A DNA stretch of 19,370 nt from an uncultured Eubacterium sp. GTDB taxonomy: Bacteria > Bacillota > Clostridia > Lachnospirales > Lachnospiraceae. The stretch spans positions 1 through 19,370 of the forward strand of contig CAKRGF010000039.1 of NCBI GenBank assembly GCA_934322085.1. The letters are read 5' to 3'. Below the pieces are notes generated by a model. That model saw nothing but the letters and a program-made list of their open reading frames with translations. It searched no databases and had not been told where the DNA came from. Each line of letters starts with the position of its first letter. Positions within the stretch are counted from its first letter, which is position 1. Positions 13,384-19,370 of the stretch are shown here, in pieces. The position numbers and the translations under genes are program-made.

Positions 13384-14649
13384 TCATCCTTTTCTTATGG
13401 AAATTTTTTCTGCATTTGTAAATACATTGTATACTGGATTAATTCGAACAAAATATTCGGAAAGTCCCAGATTTTTTCCAACATTTGTTGCTAAATCCAT
13501 CTTGTTCTGCTTGGTAAGATTATTATAAGTAATCGGATAAATAGAACCTGGTCCGCTATTCTTCCATGCAATACACTGAATCGCACGTCCCACACCGCAA
13601 ATAGTATTGTTGCGAACCGACACATTTACACCGCCACTTATCAAAATACCACGAGTATCACTTTTTCCTTTTTGTTTTACATTAGAAATGATATTATTCT
13701 CCAACACAGAATCTGACCAGTTCATCACGCGGACTGGTGAGTCCCAGAGCATATTTTCAATGCGGTTACCACGCAGAACAATATTCTTATGATATATCTG
13801 TACCTGTCCATTTGCGCTGTATTTATGCGTTCCTACCGCACGTCCCAGATTCGAGAATTTGCAGTTTGCAATTGTCACATTCTGGTTCGGCGTCTTGTCA
13901 TATGTGGACCAGTCATTGTGAAAGCCCTGTGTTTCGCGGTCAGGCGTATCCAGATTGATTGCCTCTTTTACATAGTCCGAATTTTTCTTCACATTTTTAA
14001 AGGTGCATCCGGTAACAGATACGTTTGCAGAGGCATCCATTTCGATAAAATGACCCACATTGATATTTTTAAAATTAATATTTTCAATCGTCACACCGTC
14101 ATTATGCGCCACATCAAGGCCAATGCCGTACTTCATATATTTCATATCAATCGTAACGCCGCCCTTGCCAACAAAGTGGATGTTTTTCTCACCATTGTAA
14201 GCGCTGTAAACACCCTTCTTTTTAGCATTCGACGGGCGAATCAACTGAAACAGTGTAATTGCCGCCGGCATCTTTTTCTTATTCGTCTTAGTTCCTTTTA
14301 CAATCTTTACGCCTTTTTCAAAAATAATCGTAACATTCGATGGCACATGAATGGTATTGGTAATAGTGTACGTTCCCTTTTTCAAAATAAGCGTTCCTTT
14401 TCCTTTTTTTTGGAATTTCTCCATATAGGAACGAATGGTAAAATACATCCTTGTTTTTTTATTATATAAGGAAGATTTTGTAAACTTCGATGCTTTCAAC
14501 GGTTTGCTTTTAGCTGTGATTTTATACACCTTGCCCTGTTTATAATCTTTCGCCTCCGTTTTTACTGTGCAGACGCTCATGGCAAGTACAAAAAAAAGCG
14601 CTGCCGTCAGCATATGAAGTCCTATCTTTTTTCCTTTTTGATTTCTCAT
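13384..14649 (-). CDS. Secreted parallel beta-helix protein
   Basis: 421 aa from ATG 14649, which has GAGAGG 9 nt upstream; an ATG at 14658 directly abuts that RBS. There is a typical signal peptide (MRNQKGKK, hydrophobic LTAALFFVLAMSVCTV, probable cleavage near TEA/KD at about residue 34). After a Lys-rich stretch (35-75), beta-helix coils are visible: GTLILKKGTYTITNTIHVPS, VTIENINFKNINVGHFIEMD, VSVTGCTFKNV, VTIANCKFSNLGRAVGTH, IVLRGNRIEN, VSVRNNTICGVGRAI. This is the right-handed fold of pectate lyases and related glycan-active enzymes. EAINLDTPDRETQG (229-242) might contain active-site acids, but the reaction is unknown. It is the first gene of an operon otherwise devoted to tRNA modification, which is odd. 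Confidence 0.8.
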   Translation of the reverse strand: MRNQKGKKIGLHMLTAALFFVLAMSVCTVKTEAKDYKQGKVYKITAKSKPLKASKFTKSSLYNKKTRMYFTIRSYMEKFQKKGKGTLILKKGTYTITNTIHVPSNVTIIFEKGVKIVKGTKTNKKKMPAAITLFQLIRPSNAKKKGVYSAYNGEKNIHFVGKGGVTIDMKYMKYGIGLDVAHNDGVTIENINFKNINVGHFIEMDASANVSVTGCTFKNVKKNSDYVKEAINLDTPDRETQGFHNDWSTYDKTPNQNVTIANCKFSNLGRAVGTHKYSANGQVQIYHKNIVLRGNRIENMLWDSPVRVMNWSDSVLENNIISNVKQKGKSDTRGILISGGVNVSVRNNTICGVGRAIQCIAWKNSGPGSIYPITYNNLTKQNKMDLATNVGKNLGLSEYFVRINPVYNVFTNAEKISIRKG

Positions 14650-14667
14650 GTAGTTCATCCTCTCTTT

Positions 14668-14696
14668 TTGACTTTTTATACAAAATCTGCTATCGT
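14668..14696 (+). promoter_or_regulatory. Promoter for the NusG-II / Gx transporter unit
   Basis: -35 TTGACT (14668-14673), a 17-nt spacer and -10 TATCGT (14691-14696), placing the start about 40 nt before the ATG at 14742. CTATC/GATAG (14690-14705) forms an inverted repeat over the -10 and could be an operator. On the other strand a TATAAA (near 14676-14681) without a good -35 may serve the divergent beta-helix gene. Confidence 0.6.
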
Positions 14697-14741
14697 GTAA
14701 GATAGTTGCTTAACGTTTTTACGGTTGACAAGGAGATAACA

Positions 14742-15134
14742 ATGTCAAATTTACGCTCACATCTTACCAAAAGCGATTTTATATTAATTCTATTTTTATT
14801 ATTCATCGGTATCGGCATTACCGTCTGGATTTATTATCCAAAATCCACACCTGCCTCAACCGTTGAAGTCCGTGAAAATGGAAAATTGATTCTATCCTTA
14901 CCCCTGTCAGAAAACACAAAACAAACGATTCGCTGTACAGATGGAGGAAACAATCAATTCCTCATTCAAGATGGCACCGTTTCTATGACCGATGCAGACT
15001 GTGGTGACAAAACCTGTGTCAAAACCGGACAAATTAAGGAAGCCGGGCAGTCAATTGTCTGTCTGCCGCACCGTCTTGTCATAACCATTACGGATTCCTC
15101 TTCGGATTTTGCACCGGATGCTATTGTACGATAA
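14742..15134 (+). CDS. NusG domain II-containing membrane-anchored protein
   Basis: 130 aa, starting at ATG 14742 (MSNLRSHLTKSD) behind AAGGAG with a 6-nt spacer; twelve extra upstream codons lack support. One membrane segment lies at about residues 13-33 (ILILFLLFIGIGITVWIYY). The remainder is an extracytoplasmic domain of the NusG-II family: VEVRENGKLI, a conserved Cys pair in DADCGDKTCVKTG, then AGQSIVCLPHRLVI. Despite the name it is not a transcription factor. In Clostridia such genes commonly neighbour Gx-transporter, FMN-binding or ApbE genes; here the Gx transporter follows after 19 nt. A redox or cofactor-linked role at the membrane is inference. Confidence 0.82.
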   Translation: MSNLRSHLTKSDFILILFLLFIGIGITVWIYYPKSTPASTVEVRENGKLILSLPLSENTKQTIRCTDGGNNQFLIQDGTVSMTDADCGDKTCVKTGQIKEAGQSIVCLPHRLVITITDSSSDFAPDAIVR

Positions 15135-15153
15135 TACCAAACAGGAGGCTTAT

Positions 15154-15666
15154 ATGAAACCGCACATCCACACAATCACTGAACTTGCTATTTTTACCGC
15201 CATCGCTTTCATATTCAGTTATATTGAAAGTCTTTTTCCGCTTCCTATCCCATTTCCGGGAATCAAACTGGGGCTTGCCAATCTGGTTATTGTACTTGTT
15301 TTGTACAAAAATAGCTTCTGTCAGGCACTTACTGTAAGCATTGTACGAGGACTGTTAAATGCCTTTACTTTTGGCAGTCTGTTCGGATTTCTCTACAGCC
15401 TCGCCGGAAGCGTATTAAGTCTTATCATCATGAATTTTTTGAAAAATAAAACCCGCTTACACATTTCCGCTTTCGGAGTTAGTGTTGCAGGCGGAATTAC
15501 ACATAACATTGGGCAGTTTGCTGTAGCCGCATGGCTTGTAGGGCCTTCTGCCATCCTGCCATATTTTCCTTTTCTGTATTTCTCCGGCTTAATTGCCGGC
15601 GGTCTGATTGGTTCCTTTGTCCTGCTTTGCAGACAAAGAATCCCTCTCTTTAACAGTACGAATTAA
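15154..15666 (+). CDS. Gx transporter family protein (heptaprenyl diphosphate synthase component I-like)
   Basis: 170 aa from ATG 15154 (MKPHIHTITELAIF) with AGGAGG 7 nt upstream. It is an integral membrane protein with about five hydrophobic segments. Family marks are AIFTAIAFIFSYIESLFPLP, PGIKLGLANLVIVLVLY, the Arg/Asn motif SIVRGLLNAFTFGSLFGFLY, and AGGITHNIGQFAVAAWLVG. The fold is like that of ECF-transporter substrate (S) components. The historical name comes from Hpre_diP_synt_I; direct prenyl synthase activity is doubtful. It is co-transcribed with the NusG-II gene. The last 17 nt overlap, tail to tail, the end of the minus-strand gene at 15650-16273, and no terminator is visible between them. 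Confidence 0.85.
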   Translation: MKPHIHTITELAIFTAIAFIFSYIESLFPLPIPFPGIKLGLANLVIVLVLYKNSFCQALTVSIVRGLLNAFTFGSLFGFLYSLAGSVLSLIIMNFLKNKTRLHISAFGVSVAGGITHNIGQFAVAAWLVGPSAILPYFPFLYFSGLIAGGLIGSFVLLCRQRIPLFNSTN

Positions 15667-16273
15667 ACAGCATACCGCTAAACGCCGATGCCTGATAAGC
15701 AGTTCCAATGTCACTCTGATATAAATGTGCATAACTATACACTTTTTTATCCACGTATTCCATCGGATTCATACTCATCTGTTCTGCTTTTGACGCCAAA
15801 TCCGCAATAAATTTCTCTGGCACCTTTACTTCTGCCTCATCAGAAAATGCCAAAAAGCCTTCTGAATCAATCGCAATTCCGGATTCAAACAATTCAGCTG
15901 TATGTCCTTCTACAAGATAGCGTAATTCACCGCCCGGTCTCGACGGCTTATGATTCGCCTCACCATACTCGTCACTACGTTTCAGCAGACCATTGTACAA
16001 CGACAAGACGCGGTTCATGTTATCTTCCACGTCCTCACTTCGTCCGTTAAGCACATCCTGCGAAGCCTCCGAAAGTTCCATCGACATTTCCTTCACATTC
16101 AGCGCATACGCCTGCGTGTCCGCAGAAAGTTTCACCATAACAAGCGGATTCGCATTATTCAGGCTGACAATACTTTTATATTTATTTTTTAATTCTCTTT
16201 TGTTGTGAATACTGTTTTTGGGTGATACTTCCGGCAGGAAGCCACCAAGATATAAATTATATGTCGCTATCAT
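15650..16273 (-). CDS. Hypothetical helical protein
   Basis: 207 aa from ATG 16273 (MIATYNLYLGGFLPEV). Alternative starts ATG 16279 and GTG 16282 exist, with GGAAGG just upstream, so the first residues are uncertain. I do not recognise the family. There is no signal peptide and no membrane segment. The central part (about residues 45-105: VMVKLSADTQAYALNVKEMS, LYNGLLKRSDEYGE) looks alpha-helical, possibly coiled coil. The C-terminus ends AYQASAFSGMLFNSYC with a terminal Cys. The periodicity recalls secreted or flagellar axial proteins, but this is only an impression. It is monocistronic, lying between the esterase terminator and the convergent Gx gene. Confidence 0.7.
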   Translation of the reverse strand: MIATYNLYLGGFLPEVSPKNSIHNKRELKNKYKSIVSLNNANPLVMVKLSADTQAYALNVKEMSMELSEASQDVLNGRSEDVEDNMNRVLSLYNGLLKRSDEYGEANHKPSRPGGELRYLVEGHTAELFESGIAIDSEGFLAFSDEAEVKVPEKFIADLASKAEQMSMNPMEYVDKKVYSYAHLYQSDIGTAYQASAFSGMLFNSYC

Positions 16274-16401
16274 AATCATCACGCCTTCCGTGGCTGTTTA
16301 ATATACTCCTCTTATGTGTAATCATAAGTCTAATGATTCATTATCATTGTAAATCATTTTACTGCAAAATGCAAATAAAATCTCCTTTCGTCCTAAAGCA
16401 G

Positions 16402-16435
16402 AAAAAGACACCGTGCCAGACCACGATGTCTTTTT
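16402..16435 (-). terminator. Intrinsic terminator of the esterase gene
   Basis: Arms 16402-16415 and 16422-16435 form a 14-bp stem around a 6-nt loop, followed on the minus strand by TTTTT. The single imperfect position is C/A on the plus strand but U-G on the minus strand, so the RNA stem is fully paired only in minus-strand transcripts. This points to the esterase gene ending at 16451 as its client. Confidence 0.85.
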
Positions 16436-16450
16436 CTTTCTTTTCATATA

Positions 16451-18430
16451 TTACACGATATTTGCTTTTTTGCCAAGTCCTTTTCCTTGAAACAATTTCT
16501 GGTATTTTTTTAGTTTTTTCTTTGGAACCTGAATTTTTAATTTAACATTCGTTTTTTTGAATGCCTGCTTACCAACCTTTGTTATCTTTGTTGATTGAAT
16601 CTTTATTTTCCTTAATTTCGACATCTTATAAAATGCTTTTTTGCAAATTCCGGTCACAGCATATTGGTATCCCTTACAAGAAACCGTCTTGGCTATCGTA
16701 ATACTTTTCTTTTTCTTGTTTGTCACTCCGAGAACTGATACCGTCTTTACCTTTGCGGAAGACGCTGTAATTACATATTTCACTCCACCTTTTTTGATTA
16801 TGGTTCCTTTTTTCGGAAGTTTTGTCTTTGCGTGAGATGTACCGGCAACCGGCTGACTGACACCTGGTTTTTCTGTCTGTTTCGGTGCTTCTGTTGGGGC
16901 TGCGGTTGGTGTTGCTGTCGGAAGAGGTGTTGGTGTTGCATCCGGCACTGACTTTTCAACAAGTGACGTTTGTGCTGTCATAAGTTCAACCGTACATTTT
17001 TGAACCTGTTCCCCGGTTACCGCCGGCGTAATTATCGCTTGTTCACTTGCCAAAATTGCATTTTTTAATGCAGTTGCCGATGCCTCTTCATACTTGGCTG
17101 TATCAATTTTTTTCGCCTTGTCTAATTCATCCTTTAGAAAACCAACCAGCTCGTCTATTGTCACAAATTCTCCTGTCATAACGGCATTTTCCGCATGCAT
17201 AACAAATGAAGAACCATCCAGTGCTTCCTGCTTTCCATTTACCGTAAAGGAACCTATTTTCAAATAGTATCCTTCATCTGCCTTTACACTTACCTTTACA
17301 ATGTCACCAGCATGATATGTGGATTTTTCTCCACTTATCTGACCATGCTTCGTATTTGCATCCATAGAAACTTCATATGCTGTAATCATTTTATTATACA
17401 CAACATCTGCCCAGCGTTTTCCGTGTTCAATCAAACCAAGTTTGCTCAGATGAAGATTATCCGTGTGTCGATACTCACCCTGTAAATCATCGGTTGTTGG
17501 TCCCACAAAAATAGTTTCATCGTTGCAGGCCGCACGCTGGGTCTCTTTCATGGATTCCATTTTCTTCGTATTATTGTAATTGCTCCATGCATAGGAAACC
17601 TGCGCAATGCACCAATTCAAATTATATCCGGCATCTTCTCTTGTCTGTGCAATTAACTGCTGTAAAGAAGCCAGATATTTTTCGCGATTTGTTCCATCCG
17701 TATCAGCCTCTCCCTGGTGAAGCAAAAAAGCACGATACCCATATGGCTTCAAGTCATTAATTGCATTTTTAATTGCAAAATAATGTTTTGTACGAAGTTC
17801 CTCAATTTTAGCGGAACCAACACCCGTTGATACAAACCCAACCGGAACACCAGTCTTCTGTGTCAGAGCATCTCCCATGGAAGGCCATGCAGAGCCACCG
17901 CCATTACCGGTATTAAATCCACTTTCACTCGGCTGACTGTCCTCACAATGCTGCCACGTGTTAGTATTCGGATTATATGCTGATACTAAATCTGATTGAG
18001 CAGTTGTTTTTTCGCCTCCAAAGTTACAGGAATTTGACTGTCCACCGGTAATAAAAACTTCACCGACTCCGACTTTTTCTACTGTTTTACTCTCACTTCC
18101 CGCATTTACAATCAATGTATACCAGCCACCTCCGGGTACATTTGCAATACTTCCTTCATATGTATTACCTTCCCCTTTGGTTAAAACCGCCGTTTTTCCT
18201 AATTCTTTATCTCCGTCATAAAGTTTTGCCGACACCTCCCCGGTTCCACTGTACTCAATAGAAACCTTTACGTTGGCATAATTGTTATTGTCCCTTTGAT
18301 AAATTGCGCGCTCGGTAGGAATTTTAACCTCCAATTTTTCCGCCGCTTTTCCCGACTGCGGTGCAAAACAAATCCCCGCCATCATTGCCATCGTAATCAC
18401 CGACCATTTCATGATTTTTTTCAATCTCAT
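16451..18430 (-). CDS. Secreted SGNH/sialate-O-acetylesterase-like carbohydrate esterase with BspA-like tail
   Basis: 659 aa. Signal peptide (MRLKKIMK, then VITMAMMAGICFA, cleavage near GKAA at 30). A beta-rich N-terminal module spans about 32-122. The SGNH esterase domain spans about 123-350: block I VFITGGQSNS with nucleophile Ser132, the block III motif LHQGEAD (237-243) and the terminal DNLH (324-327) supplying the Asp/His pair. A bacterial-repeat beta module follows (about 352-422), then a helical FIVAR-like segment (425-492), a Pro/Thr linker (PDATPTPLPTATPTAAPTEA, 497-516) and a Lys-rich BspA-type leucine-rich tail (540-659). The likely reaction is removal of acetyl groups from extracellular glycans; substrate unknown. 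No LPxTG anchor is seen, so attachment may be through the basic tail. The RBS is weak (AAAGGA 14 nt, GAGAG 5 nt upstream). The upstream secreted gene ends 69 nt away behind a terminator, so it probably has its own promoter. Confidence 0.85.
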   Translation of the reverse strand: MRLKKIMKWSVITMAMMAGICFAPQSGKAAEKLEVKIPTERAIYQRDNNNYANVKVSIEYSGTGEVSAKLYDGDKELGKTAVLTKGEGNTYEGSIANVPGGGWYTLIVNAGSESKTVEKVGVGEVFITGGQSNSCNFGGEKTTAQSDLVSAYNPNTNTWQHCEDSQPSESGFNTGNGGGSAWPSMGDALTQKTGVPVGFVSTGVGSAKIEELRTKHYFAIKNAINDLKPYGYRAFLLHQGEADTDGTNREKYLASLQQLIAQTREDAGYNLNWCIAQVSYAWSNYNNTKKMESMKETQRAACNDETIFVGPTTDDLQGEYRHTDNLHLSKLGLIEHGKRWADVVYNKMITAYEVSMDANTKHGQISGEKSTYHAGDIVKVSVKADEGYYLKIGSFTVNGKQEALDGSSFVMHAENAVMTGEFVTIDELVGFLKDELDKAKKIDTAKYEEASATALKNAILASEQAIITPAVTGEQVQKCTVELMTAQTSLVEKSVPDATPTPLPTATPTAAPTEAPKQTEKPGVSQPVAGTSHAKTKLPKKGTIIKKGGVKYVITASSAKVKTVSVLGVTNKKKKSITIAKTVSCKGYQYAVTGICKKAFYKMSKLRKIKIQSTKITKVGKQAFKKTNVKLKIQVPKKKLKKYQKLFQGKGLGKKANIV

Positions 18431-18456
18431 TAATACTCTCGCTTTCCTTTGATAAC

Positions 18457-18487
18457 GAAAAAGACCTGTAAAAAGAGCAGGTCTCTT
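18457..18487 (-). terminator. Intrinsic terminator of the right-edge secreted gene
   Basis: On the minus strand AGACCTG (18484-18478) pairs with CAGGTCT (18468-18462) around a 9-nt loop, and the stem can be extended by one G-U and one A-U pair. A T-run follows (18462-18458). It lies 13 nt after the stop codon at 18500 and before the esterase start. Confidence 0.8.
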
Positions 18488-18499
18488 TCATCACAAATA

Positions 18500-19369
18500 C
18501 TATTTTACAAATGTTATCTTAGTAATCGTCACAGAGCCTGTATACCCTTCCTTTCCGGTATTGATTACAACAAACGGTTCTGTACCCTTTTCTTTTTTCA
18601 CATTGGAAAGAGGTACTTCAAAATATCCTTTTGATGTAACAACATACTTAGGATCTGTTGCTTCTTTACCATTCACTTTATGACCAACAATTCCGTTGAA
18701 ATTGAAATCCAGATCGGATGCTGTAAATTCAATCTGGCATTTTGAATATTGGTTGAAATCAATATCACTCGGAAGCATAACTTTTGCTGTTGGTTGCCAT
18801 ATACCCATTCCGCTTTCCACATAACTTACAGCCTGTGGAAGTTCCGACACAAGATCATCTTCTCCTGCTGTTACCGACAGATACGTAAATGTTCCTTTAA
18901 ATCCGGCAGTTCCTGTGCTTACATGAACATAAACCTTATCATCTGCACCGATTTTCGCCATGTCATCAGCCGTCAATGTTAGATTTGCCTCGCCGCCTTT
19001 CTTGCCCCAGTAATTGTTAATTGTCGGAGAATTCCATTTGTCACCGGTCTTTAATCCAATATTAAATCCCTGTGTATCTTTTACGTCAGTATCTCCTTCC
19101 ATTGCTGTATACTTTATCGAAATAGTTGTCCCTTCACTCAATTTCGACTTATCAATCACAAAGATTCCCATGGAAGAATACGCAGCAAATCCATTAGGTA
19201 CATACGTATAAGATGCACCTGCTCCTAAATCATCACCTTCTAAAACAAGGTCCGGAAGCGGCGTTGGTGTCGGTGTTGCTGTCGGCGTTGCTGTCGGCTC
19301 TGCTGTCGGCTCTGCTGTCGGCTCTGCTGTCGGCTCTGCTGTCGGCTCTGCTGTCGGCTCTGCTGTCGG
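18500..19369 (-). CDS. Secreted protein with (PTAE)n linker and beta-rich C-terminal modules (5' part outside window)
   Basis: 289 residues are visible and the frame is open to the right edge, so the N-terminus (presumably a signal peptide and a catalytic domain) is missing. An internal ATG at 19171 is not the true start, because the frame continues through 66 more codons. The visible part begins with six PTAE units, two PTAT units and PTPTPLP (residues 1-39), a typical linker between domains of secreted glycanases. Two beta-strand-rich segments follow (about 42-168 and 184-289), for example ANLTLTADDM, KVYVHVSTGT, CQIEFTASDLDFNFNGIVG and GSVTITKITFVK. They look like carbohydrate-binding-module sandwiches, but I cannot name a CBM family. 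TAA stop, followed by an intrinsic terminator. Confidence 0.8.
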   Translation of the reverse strand, partial: PTAEPTAEPTAEPTAEPTAEPTAEPTATPTATPTPTPLPDLVLEGDDLGAGASYTYVPNGFAAYSSMGIFVIDKSKLSEGTTISIKYTAMEGDTDVKDTQGFNIGLKTGDKWNSPTINNYWGKKGGEANLTLTADDMAKIGADDKVYVHVSTGTAGFKGTFTYLSVTAGEDDLVSELPQAVSYVESGMGIWQPTAKVMLPSDIDFNQYSKCQIEFTASDLDFNFNGIVGHKVNGKEATDPKYVVTSKGYFEVPLSNVKKEKGTEPFVVINTGKEGYTGSVTITKITFVK

Positions 19370-19370
19370 C
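19263..19370 (-). repeat. 12-bp coding minisatellite (PTAE/PTAT linker)
   Basis: Nine consecutive 12-nt units. Six are identical TCTGCTGTCGGC copies (19299-19370), two are GTTGCTGTCGGC (19275-19298) and one is GTTGGTGTCGGT (19263-19274). They encode PTAE, PTAT and PTPT on the minus strand. The array runs off the right edge, so its total length is unknown. The unit is a multiple of 3, so copy-number change keeps the frame. Confidence 0.95.

Noticed and set aside
19263..19370. CRISPR or non-coding satellite
   Set aside because: The 12-bp units continue the reading frame of the secreted protein as a PT-rich linker and have no spacers.

Overview
The window (19,370 nt, moderate G+C) looks like a chromosomal segment of an anaerobic Firmicute of class Clostridia, most likely family Lachnospiraceae. 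This rests on the RpoB/RpoC and ribosomal protein sequences, an L10-leader attenuator of the Firmicute type, strong AGGAGG ribosome binding sites, and secreted proteins with Pro/Thr linkers and a BspA-like tail. It is an inference from sequence character; no database search was run and I do not name a species.

Region 1 (1-10,060, mostly minus strand) is the transcription/translation core. Read in the direction of transcription it is rpmG-secE-nusG-rplK-rplA, then rplJ-rplL under its own promoter and L10 leader, then rpoB-rpoC (rpoC is cut by the left edge). Three promoters can be read: upstream of rpmG, rplJ and rpoB. All three carry an extended -10 (TRTGN) element. The run is broken between rplL and rpoB by a plus-strand cytidylate-kinase-like gene and about 350 nt of structured repeats: a long hairpin, four 44-bp units each with a small palindrome, a possible Z-forming tract and a 65-nt near-perfect palindrome.

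Region 2 (10,090-14,650, minus strand) is a tight four-gene operon: a secreted parallel beta-helix protein, TcdA (ct6A tRNA dehydratase), a rhodanese-TtcA fusion (predicted tRNA thiolase with its own sulfur-carrier domain) and a polytopic GT-C-like membrane protein. Gaps are 7, 1 and 11 nt. It ends in a bidirectional terminator and a cluster of short hairpins.

Region 3 (14,660-15,666, plus strand) is a divergent two-gene unit, a NusG-domain-II membrane-anchored protein and a Gx-transporter-family (heptaprenyl diphosphate synthase component I-like) membrane protein. Its end overlaps, tail to tail, a minus-strand gene of unknown function (15,650-16,273).

Region 4 (16,400-19,370, minus strand) holds two secreted proteins: a multidomain SGNH/sialate-O-acetylesterase-like carbohydrate esterase, and the C-terminal part of a second secreted protein with a (PTAE)n linker and two beta-rich, possibly carbohydrate-binding segments that runs off the right edge. 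Each is followed by its own intrinsic terminator. Together they suggest an extracellular glycan-degrading lifestyle, as in gut or rumen Lachnospiraceae.

I see no IS element, prophage, CRISPR array, tRNA or rRNA. The most unusual items are the structured repeat island between rplL and rpoB, the mixed secreted-protein/tRNA-sulfur operon, and the shared promoter architecture of the core operons.
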